Assembly: GCA_036270655.1 (NCBI GenBank)
Contig: DATBCD010000063.1
Span: 1 to 51,374, forward strand
Reading direction: 5' to 3'
DNA: 51,374 nt
DNA from: VBCK01 sp036270655
Lineage (GTDB): Bacteria > Pseudomonadota > Gammaproteobacteria > Burkholderiales > Burkholderiaceae_F
In this document: positions 17,587 through 25,014 of the stretch, piece by piece
Numbering within the stretch: position 1 is the first letter of the stretch
Layout of the letters: each line of letters starts with the position of its first letter
Translations under genes and position numbers: made by a program
The notes under the pieces: generated by a model
Database searches by the model: none
Seen by the model: the letters and a program-made list of their open reading frames with translations, nothing else
What the model was told of the DNA's origin: nothing

Positions 17587-18582
17587 TCAGGAGTGGCGCG
17601 GCGGGGGACGCTTGAACTCCTTCAGCAGCCAGTCGCGCAATTCGACCACGGCGGCGCGCCCGCGCGAAGCCTCGTTCACGATCAAATACATGCCGTAGCC
17701 GGTCGGAACGCGAATCTCGGGAAACGGCGTCATCAGGTGGCCGCCGGCAACCATGTCCTCGCGAAACGGACGGCGCGCAAGCACGACACCCTGTCCACGG
17801 GCCGCCGCCAGCATCGACTGATCGATGTACGTCACGACCATTACCGGTGCACTGGCGTCGCCGTCGCTCTGGACGCCGGCGAACTCGAACCAGTGCGGCC
17901 ATGAGTCGGACATATCGGCCGGGAAATCGTCTTCCATGTCGATCAGCGGCAACCGCAGCAGGTCGGCGGGAGACTGCAGCCGCCCGCCGAACCGGTTCAG
18001 CAGCTCGGCGCTCAAGGCCGGAGTGACGTCCTCGTCGAGCAGCGCGATGGCACCGGCCGGCGCATCCTGCGGCGGGCACCGCCGCAGCGCGATGTCGACA
18101 CCCTCCGCCTCGAGGTCGACGCGCCGGCCTTGCGCGTCGACCCTGATTTCAATGCCGGGATGCTCACGCTGAAATGTCGCCAGCCGCGGCACCAGCCACA
18201 GCGAGGCGAACGACGGATAGGTGGTGACCACCACACGCGGCGACGCGGTCCGACCCCGGATCTCGTCGACCGCCCGATCGACCACGCTCAAAGCCTGGCG
18301 CGCGCTGCGCGCCAGGCGCTCGCCAGCGGGAGTCAGCACCAGCGCACGGGTCCTGCGCAGGAACAGGCGCTGCCCCACGTCGCTTTCCAGAGCCGCCACC
18401 TGTCGGCTGATGGCCGACTGCGTCAGGTGCAGCTCCTCGGCCGCGTGGGTGAAGGACAGATGCCGCGCCGCCGATTCGAAGCCGCGCAGTGCTGCCAGCC
18501 CGATCGGGCGTTTGCGCGCCGGCCGGCGGCCCCCGGCCGGCGCGGCCACGTCCTTTGCCGAGACCGTGTCAGCTCGCGCCAT
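17587..18582 (-). CDS. LysR-family transcriptional regulator, GcvA-like
   Basis: 331 residues. The N-terminal winged HTH spans about 28-87 (LAALRGFESAARHLSFTHAAEELHLTQSAISRQVAALE), followed by a substrate-binding domain. LRGFESAARHLSFT and FLRRTRALVLTPAGERL are typical of the GcvA/AmpR-like subgroup. An N-terminal extension of about 25 residues rich in Ala, Arg and Lys precedes the HTH. It lies 39 bp downstream of a small membrane-peptide gene on the same strand. Target genes are unknown; the hydrolase at 19058 is the nearest divergent candidate. Confidence 0.9.
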   Translation of the reverse strand: MARADTVSAKDVAAPAGGRRPARKRPIGLAALRGFESAARHLSFTHAAEELHLTQSAISRQVAALESDVGQRLFLRRTRALVLTPAGERLARSARQALSVVDRAVDEIRGRTASPRVVVTTYPSFASLWLVPRLATFQREHPGIEIRVDAQGRRVDLEAEGVDIALRRCPPQDAPAGAIALLDEDVTPALSAELLNRFGGRLQSPADLLRLPLIDMEDDFPADMSDSWPHWFEFAGVQSDGDASAPVMVVTYIDQSMLAAARGQGVVLARRPFREDMVAGGHLMTPFPEIRVPTGYGMYLIVNEASRGRAAVVELRDWLLKEFKRPPPRHS

Positions 18583-18621
18583 GGATGCGCATTGTGCATG
18601 GATAAATCCCTGGCTGGAATC

Positions 18622-18735
18622 CTAGCCAATCGCGACCAGCGCCAATGACCCCGAGAGAAGCATCGATACGGGCGCGAACAGCGCGATCACGAAGAAGATA
18701 TCGTCGAGAAAACTGAAGTGCGGCGTGCTTTTCAT
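18622..18735 (-). CDS. Small membrane protein, 37 residues
   Basis: Short open frame MKSTPHFSFLDDIFFVIAL... with one hydrophobic segment at about 13-36 and nothing after it. The ribosome site ggagg ends 4 nt before the ATG, which argues for translation. The same frame continues upstream to 18867 without a ribosome site, so the short form is preferred. I do not recognise a family. It lies just upstream of the LysR gene on the same strand and may be co-transcribed. It could also be chance, since the frame is short. Confidence 0.5.
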   Translation of the reverse strand: MKSTPHFSFLDDIFFVIALFAPVSMLLSGSLALVAIG

Positions 18736-19057
18736 AGAGCCTCCGTTAAAACCAGTGGCGCCACTTTGCGCTTTGCCGGGGCCCGCAACAAACGAATTGA
18801 TCGAATCGCATGCATGCTTGAAACGCATGCATAGTCGGCCGGCGATCCGCATCCGCACCTCGCCCATCGTTTTGGTCCGCTTAAGGATTTAAGGAAGGCC
18901 GGAGCACCTTGACAATCCCGGTGGCCCGGCCACATTCTTGCGTCCATGCGTTGCGCCGGCGCGAGCAGTGCGCGCTTTTCGCAAAGCCCGGTTCGAGATC
19001 GATAACGACAGCGGAACCGGAAACGCTCATCGATTTGCCTTTTTTCGAGGTGGCCAG
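18736..19057. other. Gene-free stretch between the small membrane gene and the hydrolase
   Basis: About 320 bp without a convincing gene. It contains two direct copies of cgcatgcat (18807-18815 and 18824-18832) 17 bp apart, each including the palindrome atgcat, which look like a paired regulator site. A TTGACA box at 18909-18914 facing the hydrolase is a perfect -35, but only a weak -10 (cacatt, 18931-18936) follows. The remainder shows nothing I recognise. Confidence 0.45.
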
Positions 19058-20539
19058 GTGACCAAGCAGCCGACAAGGACTGACGCGAGGACGTGGATCG
19101 CGCGCAACGGCATCTTCATCGCGCTGCTGGTGGGCACCGGCTGCGCGCACGCGAGCCGCTGCAGCGATCTGGTGCAGGCGTTCGGCGCCCAGCTCGCGGA
19201 CGTTCAATGCACCGAGAGCGCTGACCTGACCACGGCCAATCCCGCGACGACGCCGGCCAACAATTCGCTGCCCGGGGTGCCGCTGTTCGCGTTCACGCCG
19301 CAGACGGACCGCGGCGTCATCGCGCCCAGCGCGGCGCATCGAACGCCGATCCTCGGTCCGGTCCCCGGCATCCAGCTCAACGCCCGCATCGCGAGCGACC
19401 CGACCGGCGAAGCGCGTTTCCTGCTGCGCCTGCCCGACACCTGGAACGGCCGCCTGGTGGTCGCCGGCGCCTCCGGCACACGCAGCGAATTCAACGGCGA
19501 TTTCGCTTGGAGCGACTATGTCGTGCAGAAGGGCTACGCCTATGCTTCCCAAAACAAGGGCGTGCTGAATCTGCGGCTCAGTACCGCCGCCGACCCGCTG
19601 GGCTGCCGGCTGAACCCGTCATCCACGGTCTTCGTGGACTTCTACGACAACGACCCGGGGCAGCAATTCACCCGCTGGCGGGAATACATGATCGCAGCGG
19701 CGAAACTGGCGCGCCGCGGTGTCGAGGCCCGCTACGGGCATCAGGCCCGCTACACGTACGCGGTCGGGACATCCAACGGGGGCTACCAGGTACGCCGGGC
19801 GATCGAGACGGCGCCGGAATACTTCGACGGCGGGGTCGATTGGGAGGGCACGTTCGTCGACGCGGGAGCGCCCAATCTGCTGACGGATCTGCCGGCCGGC
19901 GTGCTCAACTTCCCCGATTACGTCGCGTCCGGCTTCAATTCCAGCAGCACGGCGGCAAGGAACATCCGCGCGGCCGGATACCCGCCGGACCTTGTCAGCA
20001 CCACCGCGTCCCTGTGGGGAAACTATTCGAGCGCGTTCTGGGAAGTGACCCTGTGCCAGTGGCAGAAGCGGCTCGACCCGACCTACGACACCTATGGCGC
20101 GGGCACTGCGAACTACAACTACGTGGCACGGCTGTCGGCGTCCGACGTGGGGCAGCAAATGTCGGCTTTCGCCACGACCGGCCGGATCCAGCGGCCGCTG
20201 ATCACGGTCGCCGGAACGATGGACGGCCTGCTGCCAATCGACCACCACGCCCGTGCCTACGCCCGCAAGGTGCACGCGCACCAGGCCGACGATTCGGACG
20301 GCGAGCAGGCGCCGTATCGGCTGTACGAAGTGCAGAACGGCAACCACATCGAAACCTACGCCGATACCTTTCCTCAGCTCGAACTGATCGAGCCGCACGC
20401 GCAGCACGCGTTCGATCTGCTGGTCGACCAGGTCGAGCACGGCGCAGCGCTGCCGCCCGATCAGTGCATTGCCCGGGGCGGCGCGATTGCCGACCCTCCG
20501 GCACAGCCCGGGCATTGTCAGTCGCTGCTCGCGCCTTAG
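19058..20539 (+). CDS. Secreted alpha/beta hydrolase (tannase/feruloyl-esterase or hydroxybutyrate-oligomer-hydrolase-like)
   Basis: 493 residues from a GTG at 19058, preceded by gagg 7 nt upstream; earlier in-frame codons lack a ribosome site. The N-terminus has a hydrophobic signal (about 14-27, IFIALLVGTGCAHA) with Sec cleavage after AHA or, less likely, lipidation at the Cys. The nucleophile elbow is GTSNGGYQVRRAIE; an Asp in AGTMDGLLP and a His in NGNHIETY are good candidates for the rest of the triad. Cysteine-rich ends (SRCSD; DQCIARG...GHCQS) suggest disulfides. Substrate unknown: an ester or polyester oligomer is likely. Confidence 0.78.
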   Translation: MTKQPTRTDARTWIARNGIFIALLVGTGCAHASRCSDLVQAFGAQLADVQCTESADLTTANPATTPANNSLPGVPLFAFTPQTDRGVIAPSAAHRTPILGPVPGIQLNARIASDPTGEARFLLRLPDTWNGRLVVAGASGTRSEFNGDFAWSDYVVQKGYAYASQNKGVLNLRLSTAADPLGCRLNPSSTVFVDFYDNDPGQQFTRWREYMIAAAKLARRGVEARYGHQARYTYAVGTSNGGYQVRRAIETAPEYFDGGVDWEGTFVDAGAPNLLTDLPAGVLNFPDYVASGFNSSSTAARNIRAAGYPPDLVSTTASLWGNYSSAFWEVTLCQWQKRLDPTYDTYGAGTANYNYVARLSASDVGQQMSAFATTGRIQRPLITVAGTMDGLLPIDHHARAYARKVHAHQADDSDGEQAPYRLYEVQNGNHIETYADTFPQLELIEPHAQHAFDLLVDQVEHGAALPPDQCIARGGAIADPPAQPGHCQSLLAP

Positions 20540-20585
20540 GAAAAAACTGGCGGACGCTCGCGCGCTTCTGACGACCCTCACCCTG

Positions 20586-20671
20586 CCCTCTCCCGCTTTG
20601 CGGGAGAGGGGACACAAGGCGCCCTCTGTGGCTTTGCGGGAGAGGGGACACCAAGGCGCCTTCTCTCCCGC
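20586..20671. repeat. Palindromic repeat copies 2 and 3 with an internal direct repeat
   Basis: An 11-bp perfect stem (ccctctcccgc, 20586-20596, with its complement at 20600-20610, loop ttt). Its right half plus following bases (from gctttgcgggagagggg to aaggcgcc) is repeated 36 bp on at 20631, and a further complementary arm ctctcccgc lies at 20663-20671. It sits between the convergent hydrolase and GcvT-like genes. The second copy looks like a local duplication. Confidence 0.75.
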
Positions 20672-20710
20672 TCCACTGCCGAACGGAGCCAGGCCGGGAA
20701 GCGGACGCGG

Positions 20711-21844
20711 TCAGCCGACCGCGGTGCGCTTTTTCTTTTCCGGATCGTCGAACGGCAGCGTGTGCGCCGTGGCGGCGGCTTTCAGCTTCCTGCCGCGGAT
20801 CTCCAGACGGGTGCCGTGCACCGCCGCGGAGGGGGCCAGCCGCGCGATCGCCATCGATTTTCCTGTCAGGGGCGAAACCATCGCGCAGGTCACGACCCCG
20901 ACTTTCCTGCCGCCCGCGTAAATCTCGTCGCCGGAGTCGGCGGCCGTGCCGCCCTCGATCAGCGCGCCGAAAATGCGGAAGCGCTCCTTGCCTTTGAGCC
21001 GATAGTGCTGATCGGCGCCGCGGAAATCCGTCTTGCCCGGGCTGACGGTGAAGTCGAGGCCCAGCTCCCATAGCGAGTCGCCCGGCGGCTCCCTGTCGAA
21101 CGGGTACATCTGCGACATGTCGTAGGGGTAGAACAGCAGGCAGCTTTCGACCCGCAGCCAGTCCAGCGTCGTGAAGCAGGCCGGCACGATTCCCAGCGGC
21201 TTGCCCTCGGACAGGATCGTGTCCCAGATCAGGCCCGCGTCCTCGCCCTTGCAGAAGATCTCGTAGCCGCGCTCGCCGGTGTAGCCGGTGCGCGAGATCG
21301 TCACCGGCCTGCCGAACAGCGTCGCCGGCATGTGGTGAAAATACTTCAGGTCGCGGATGCCCGTAACGTGCCCGGCCAGGAAGTCGACCGCGATCGGACC
21401 CTGCAGCGACAGATCGTGCAGGTCGTCGTCGACAATCAGCGCGGCGTTGCGGCCGACCACCAGGTTGGTCAGCGTCTCGTGTCCGGCGCCGCTGCCGTGC
21501 ACGAACATCCAGGCGTTCGGGCCGATCCGGAACAGCACGCAGTCCTCGATAAAATGGCCGTGCTCGTTCAGCATGCACGAATAGGCCGACTTGCCCGGGG
21601 TGATCTTGCTGACGTCGCGGGTCGTGGCGTGGTGGAGCACGGCCGAGGCGTGCGGTCCCACCAGGTACATTTTCTTCAAGCCCGATACGTCCATCAAGCC
21701 GGCCCTGGTGCGGATCGCGATGTAGTCCTGCGCGACGTCGTGCGAATAGGTCCAGGCCGTGCCCATCCCGTTCCAGTCCTCGAGCTTGGAGCCGAGGGCA
21801 CGGTGACGTTCCTCCAGGGCCGTGTGGCGCCAGGTCAGTGGCAT
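20711..21844 (-). CDS. GcvT/DmdA-family folate-dependent one-carbon transferase (gcvT1)
   Basis: 377-residue aminomethyltransferase-family protein. The three-domain GcvT fold is supported by RTRAGLMDVSGLKKMYLVGP (about 46-65), CMLNEHGHFIEDCVLF (folate-site region, 90-105), LSLQGP, SRTGYTGERGYEIF (about 200-213) and WLRVESCLLFYPYDM. GcvT moves an aminomethyl carbon to tetrahydrofolate; relatives demethylate DMSP, aromatic ethers or trimethylamine N-oxide. The glycine-cleavage partners gcvH and gcvP are absent nearby, so a non-glycine role is likely. The ATG follows gaggag. It sits 16 bp after APC1 in a two-gene operon. Confidence 0.85.
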   Translation of the reverse strand: MPLTWRHTALEERHRALGSKLEDWNGMGTAWTYSHDVAQDYIAIRTRAGLMDVSGLKKMYLVGPHASAVLHHATTRDVSKITPGKSAYSCMLNEHGHFIEDCVLFRIGPNAWMFVHGSGAGHETLTNLVVGRNAALIVDDDLHDLSLQGPIAVDFLAGHVTGIRDLKYFHHMPATLFGRPVTISRTGYTGERGYEIFCKGEDAGLIWDTILSEGKPLGIVPACFTTLDWLRVESCLLFYPYDMSQMYPFDREPPGDSLWELGLDFTVSPGKTDFRGADQHYRLKGKERFRIFGALIEGGTAADSGDEIYAGGRKVGVVTCAMVSPLTGKSMAIARLAPSAAVHGTRLEIRGRKLKAAATAHTLPFDDPEKKKRTAVG

Positions 21845-21860
21845 TGCGATTCTCCTCGGA

Positions 21861-23555
21861 TCAGTACACCGCCAGCCGGTGCGTCACATAGATCACCACG
21901 GCGCCGAGCGCGAGCGCCAGGTAGGGCAGGATTCCCGCCCGGCGTCGGGCGCGAGCGTCCGGTCCCAGCTCCATCTCGTCCAGCATCGTGTCCGGAAACC
22001 GCCCCTTGTCCTGCAGATAGTGGCGGAAGCCGAACAGCGGAACGATCAGCAGCGCGAACAGCAGGCCGGTCCTGAGCGTGCCTGCGCCGTACACGTCGGC
22101 GCCCATCCCGACGAATGCCAGGTTCACGAACGACAGCACGGTGCCGGCGGCGATAATGGCGCTGGGCGCCTTCCACGGGCGCTCCTGGTTCGGTCGGTCC
22201 ATCCGATGGATCCAGCCGGCGTTCAGGTTCAGGAAGTTGAAGATCAGGTACCCCACGTTCGACGCGCCGAGGACGAAGACGTAGTCGGACATCATCAGCA
22301 GCACCAGGTTGAACCCCAGGTTGGTCAGCATCGCATTGGTCGGGGCGCCGTGCTCGTTCACCTTGGACAGGTAGCGCGGCAGCCAGCCGTCCAGCGAGGC
22401 CTGATACAGCGTGCGCGAGGTGCCGGCCAACGAGGTCATGATCGACAGCATGATCGCCAGGATCAGCATCACGACGACGATGGCCCCCACGATCCGGCCG
22501 CCGCGCACCATCCGCGCCATCACGTCGCCGACGCCGGCGCCGCTGTAGATGTCCGGCGCCAGCATTCCGCTGTACACGGCCGGCGCCACGACGTTGCCGG
22601 CGGCGTCCAGCTCGGCCGGCTTGACGAGCTCACCGAGGCCCAGGAAGCCCTGAAACGCGAACGGCACCAGCGTGTACGCGGCAATGCACAGCAGGCCGGA
22701 ATAGAAAATCGCCTTGAAGGTATCCGTTTTCGGGTCCTTGAATTCGCCCGTGTAGCAGACCGCGGTCTCGAAGCCGTAGGTCGACCAGCCCGCCAGGAAC
22801 ATGCCGCCGGCGATCGCGGTCCAGCCGGCCAGGTCCCAGCTTCCCGGCGCCAGGTTGCCGTGTGCGTCGTGCGCGAGCGGCACCAGCGGAAGAAAATTGG
22901 CCTTGAGCACGTCCCCGGTGATCAGGGGCACGACGCCGATGAGCAGCAGCGGGATCATCGCCGAGATGCCGATGATCTTGGTCGTGTTGGCCGAGCGCAG
23001 GATGCCGCCGTCCTGGATCAGCTTGACCGCGATCAGCAGCACGGCACCGAGGATCGCGACGGCGTTGATCCGGAAGGTCAGGCCCGCCTTGACCGCGCCC
23101 AAGTCGAGCAATGTCCACTGCCAGGTGTTGATCGCAGCATCCGGCGCGAACAACCCCGTCAGAATGTAGCCGGCTGCGAGGCCGGAGCCGATCGACAGCA
23201 CGGGAGACCAGGCGAAGCAGTTGCACCAGACCGACAGCGGGGCCACGATCTTGCTGTAGCGCACCCAGGCGATCGCTCCATACACGGAGGTGCCGCCCGA
23301 TTTGTTCGGAAACAGCCCAGCGATTTCGGCATACGTGAACGACTGGATGAACCCCATCGCGATCGACGCCGCAAATACGAGCCACAACGGTTTGCCGACT
23401 GTCGCGGCAACGCCGCCGATCGAGAACAGAACCAGCGGGGGCACGCCGCTCGCGACCCAGAACGCGCCGGTCCAGTCGATCCCGCGGGTCAAGCCGCCCG
23501 AGGTCGGCTCCGCCACCGGCTCGGAGGCTGCCACGTTCGTAGGTGCACTGCTCAA
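21861..23555 (-). CDS. APC-superfamily amino acid/amine permease, paralogue 1
   Basis: Inner-membrane transporter, 564 residues from a TTG at 23555 with ribosome site aggagg 7 nt upstream; the longer reading at 23612 begins inside the promoter. About 12 membrane segments are visible, with WTGAFWVASGVPPLVLFSIGGV at TM1, TYAEIAGLFPNKSGG in the TM2-3 region and GFETAVCYTGEFKDP mid-protein. It is about two-thirds identical to the permease at 37347, judged by eye (shared AGLFP.KSGG.SVYGAIAWVRY and DYVFVL.ASNVGY). Its partner is the GcvT1 gene. Substrate unknown; a methylated amine or amino acid is likely. Confidence 0.87.
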   Translation of the reverse strand: MSSAPTNVAASEPVAEPTSGGLTRGIDWTGAFWVASGVPPLVLFSIGGVAATVGKPLWLVFAASIAMGFIQSFTYAEIAGLFPNKSGGTSVYGAIAWVRYSKIVAPLSVWCNCFAWSPVLSIGSGLAAGYILTGLFAPDAAINTWQWTLLDLGAVKAGLTFRINAVAILGAVLLIAVKLIQDGGILRSANTTKIIGISAMIPLLLIGVVPLITGDVLKANFLPLVPLAHDAHGNLAPGSWDLAGWTAIAGGMFLAGWSTYGFETAVCYTGEFKDPKTDTFKAIFYSGLLCIAAYTLVPFAFQGFLGLGELVKPAELDAAGNVVAPAVYSGMLAPDIYSGAGVGDVMARMVRGGRIVGAIVVVMLILAIMLSIMTSLAGTSRTLYQASLDGWLPRYLSKVNEHGAPTNAMLTNLGFNLVLLMMSDYVFVLGASNVGYLIFNFLNLNAGWIHRMDRPNQERPWKAPSAIIAAGTVLSFVNLAFVGMGADVYGAGTLRTGLLFALLIVPLFGFRHYLQDKGRFPDTMLDEMELGPDARARRRAGILPYLALALGAVVIYVTHRLAVY

Positions 23556-23582
23556 CGGATTGCCTCCTGTCGAATCGAAGGG

Positions 23583-23638
23583 ATTATCGAGACGCGCTCG
23601 CCGCGGGAACAATTCTCACGAGGGGTTACCACCAAAGT
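23583..23638 (-). promoter_or_regulatory. Shared promoter/activator element of the APC1-gcvT1 operon
   Basis: On the minus strand: upstream element ACTTTGGTGGTAACCCC (23638-23622) followed by CTCGTGAGAA, then TTGTTC (-35, 23612-23607), an 18-bp spacer and GATAAT (-10, 23588-23583). Predicted transcription start is about 20 nt before the TTG codon. Nearly the same arrangement occurs before the trimethylamine dehydrogenase gene (45443-45498) and, in partial form, before gcvT2 (45581-45635). Confidence 0.75.
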
Positions 23639-23689
23639 ATTATCGGCGCGCTTGCTGCGGTGCGCGGCGGAAAACGCGGAGGGCGTCGG

Positions 23690-23711
23690 CGCGATTTTGG
23701 TGCGCTGCACG
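23690..23711. promoter_or_regulatory. Second shared block upstream of APC1 (imperfect GGTGCG...GCAC inverted repeat)
   Basis: The sequence tttggtgcgctgcac lies here, about 60 bp above the upstream element of the APC1 promoter; a near-identical block with a C for the T occurs at 45559-45572 in the dehydrogenase/gcvT2 intergenic region. It is an imperfect inverted repeat (ggtgcg-c-tgcacg). Likely a regulator site; protein unknown. Confidence 0.5.
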
Positions 23712-23752
23712 TAATTGGGCGCCCTCTCCCCCCAGCCAATGTGAACGAGTTG

Positions 23753-24604
23753 CTAAGAGGCAGGGGGAAGACCGAGGCGCGACCAGATCGCCAGCGTCGG
23801 CTCGGCCAGGTTCATCGTGTAGAAGTGCAGGCCCGGCGCGCCCTCGGCCAGCAGCCGCTCGCACAGCGACGCCATCACGTCCAGGCCGAACGCGCGAATC
23901 GATGCGCGATCGTCGCCCAGACCTTCGAGGCGGCGCCGCATCCAGCGCGGAATCTCGGCGCCGCACGCGTCCGAGAAACGCGCCAGCTGCGCAAAGTTCG
24001 TGATCGGCATCACGCCCGGCACGATCGGCTCGCGTACCCCGGCCCGCCCCGCATCCTCGACGAAACGCAGATAGGCGTCGGGATTGAAGAAGTACTGGGT
24101 GATGGCCGTGTCCGCTCCGGCGCGCATTTTGCGCACGAAGCTGGCCAGGTCCTCGGCCGCCGTCCGCGCCTGCGGGTGCACTTCGGGATAGGCGGCCACT
24201 TCGATGTGAAACCAGCGGCCGGTTTCGGCACGCACGAATTCGACCAGGTCGCTCGCGTATCGGAACCGGGGGGAGCCGGCCGCCATGCCGGACGGAAGGT
24301 CGCCGCGCAGAGCGACCAGCCGCCGGATGCCGGCCTGCCGGTAAGTCTGCAGCAGCTGGCGGATCGACTGCTCGTTGCTGCCGATGCAGGAGATATGGGG
24401 CGCGACCGGCAGCCCGGCGGCGTGCATCTCGAGGACCGTATTGACAGTTCCCTCGCGCGTGGAGCCCCCGGCGCCGTACGTGACCGAGAAAAAGTGCGGC
24501 CGCACCTCGGCCAGCCGGGCGCGCGCCGCGCGCAGCTTCTGGGCCGCTTCGTCCGACTTGGGCGGGAAGAACTCGAAGCTGAAGATTCGTTCGGGCGTGT
24601 TCAT
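23753..24604 (-). CDS. metF: 5,10-Methylenetetrahydrofolate reductase
   Basis: Flavin-dependent reduction of 5,10-methylene-THF to 5-methyl-THF, supplying methyl groups to methionine synthesis; 283 residues. The N-terminal FSFEFFPPK holds the catalytic Glu (Glu11); FFSVTYGAGGSTREGT, HISCIG, ALRGDLP (about 98-104), GADTAITQYFFN (about 163-174) and IVPGVMPI are all conserved. It ends an ahcY-holin-metF operon under an SAH riboswitch. Its stop is about 150 bp before the shared APC1 promoter, placing folate C1 reduction next to the GcvT-like module. Confidence 0.95.
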   Translation of the reverse strand: MNTPERIFSFEFFPPKSDEAAQKLRAARARLAEVRPHFFSVTYGAGGSTREGTVNTVLEMHAAGLPVAPHISCIGSNEQSIRQLLQTYRQAGIRRLVALRGDLPSGMAAGSPRFRYASDLVEFVRAETGRWFHIEVAAYPEVHPQARTAAEDLASFVRKMRAGADTAITQYFFNPDAYLRFVEDAGRAGVREPIVPGVMPITNFAQLARFSDACGAEIPRWMRRRLEGLGDDRASIRAFGLDVMASLCERLLAEGAPGLHFYTMNLAEPTLAIWSRLGLPPAS

Positions 24605-24626
24605 CGCGGTTCAAGCGCAAGCGGGG

Positions 24627-24986
24627 TCATCCGGCTGCCTGGCCCTCGTGCGACCGCACCAGCAGCGACAACAGCGCGGTCAGCACGGAGTAAACCAGGG
24701 CGCCCAGCACGCCGGTCCAGAACCCGCGCACCTCGAAGCCGGTCGTCAGCCCCGACACGGCCCAGAACAGCAGCCCGTTGATCACCAGCAGGAAAAGGCC
24801 CAGCGTCAGGACCGTCACCGGCAGGGTCAGCAGGACCAGGATCGGCTTGATCACGGCATTGGCCAGGCCGAGCAGCACGGCCGCCACCAGCGCCACGACC
24901 GGGTCGCGCACCGAGACGCCTGGCACCACGTACGCCACGATCAGCAGCGCCAGCGCATTCAGGAGCCAGTGCAGCAGCAGCCGCAT
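24627..24986 (-). CDS. Phage-holin-IV (Mlr) superfamily membrane protein
   Basis: 119-residue membrane protein with four hydrophobic segments (about 3-24, 28-48, 54-76 and 86-110), of the COG1950/phage holin family 4 type. Typical segments are LLHWLLNALALLIVAYVVPGV and ANAVIKPILVLLTLPVTVLTLG. Function unknown; the family is widely found between ahcY and metF in Betaproteobacteria, so the location is standard and does not indicate a prophage. Start ATG at 24986; it lies 28 bp after ahcY and 22 bp before metF. Confidence 0.87.
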   Translation of the reverse strand: MRLLLHWLLNALALLIVAYVVPGVSVRDPVVALVAAVLLGLANAVIKPILVLLTLPVTVLTLGLFLLVINGLLFWAVSGLTTGFEVRGFWTGVLGALVYSVLTALLSLLVRSHEGQAAG

Positions 24987-25014
24987 CGCCGACCCAGGGT
25001 CCGGTTGTGCAGAC

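Noticed and set aside
20711..21844. GcvT1 as part of a glycine cleavage system, and a glycine riboswitch
   Set aside because: No gcvH or gcvP nearby and no tandem glycine-aptamer sequence upstream; the protein follows a permease gene in its operon.
23556..23612. Extended N-terminus for APC1 starting at 23612
   Set aside because: That start lies within the -35 hexamer of the conserved promoter and lacks a ribosome site; TTG at 23555 has one.
23583..23638. Sigma-54 promoter in the shared element
   Set aside because: No GG-N10-GC pair in register; the TTGTTC-18-GATAAT arrangement is a better sigma-70 fit and is conserved in both strong copies.
24627..24986. Prophage remnant signalled by a holin-like gene
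   Set aside because: This holin-IV family gene is normally found between ahcY and metF in betaproteobacteria, and there are no other phage genes.
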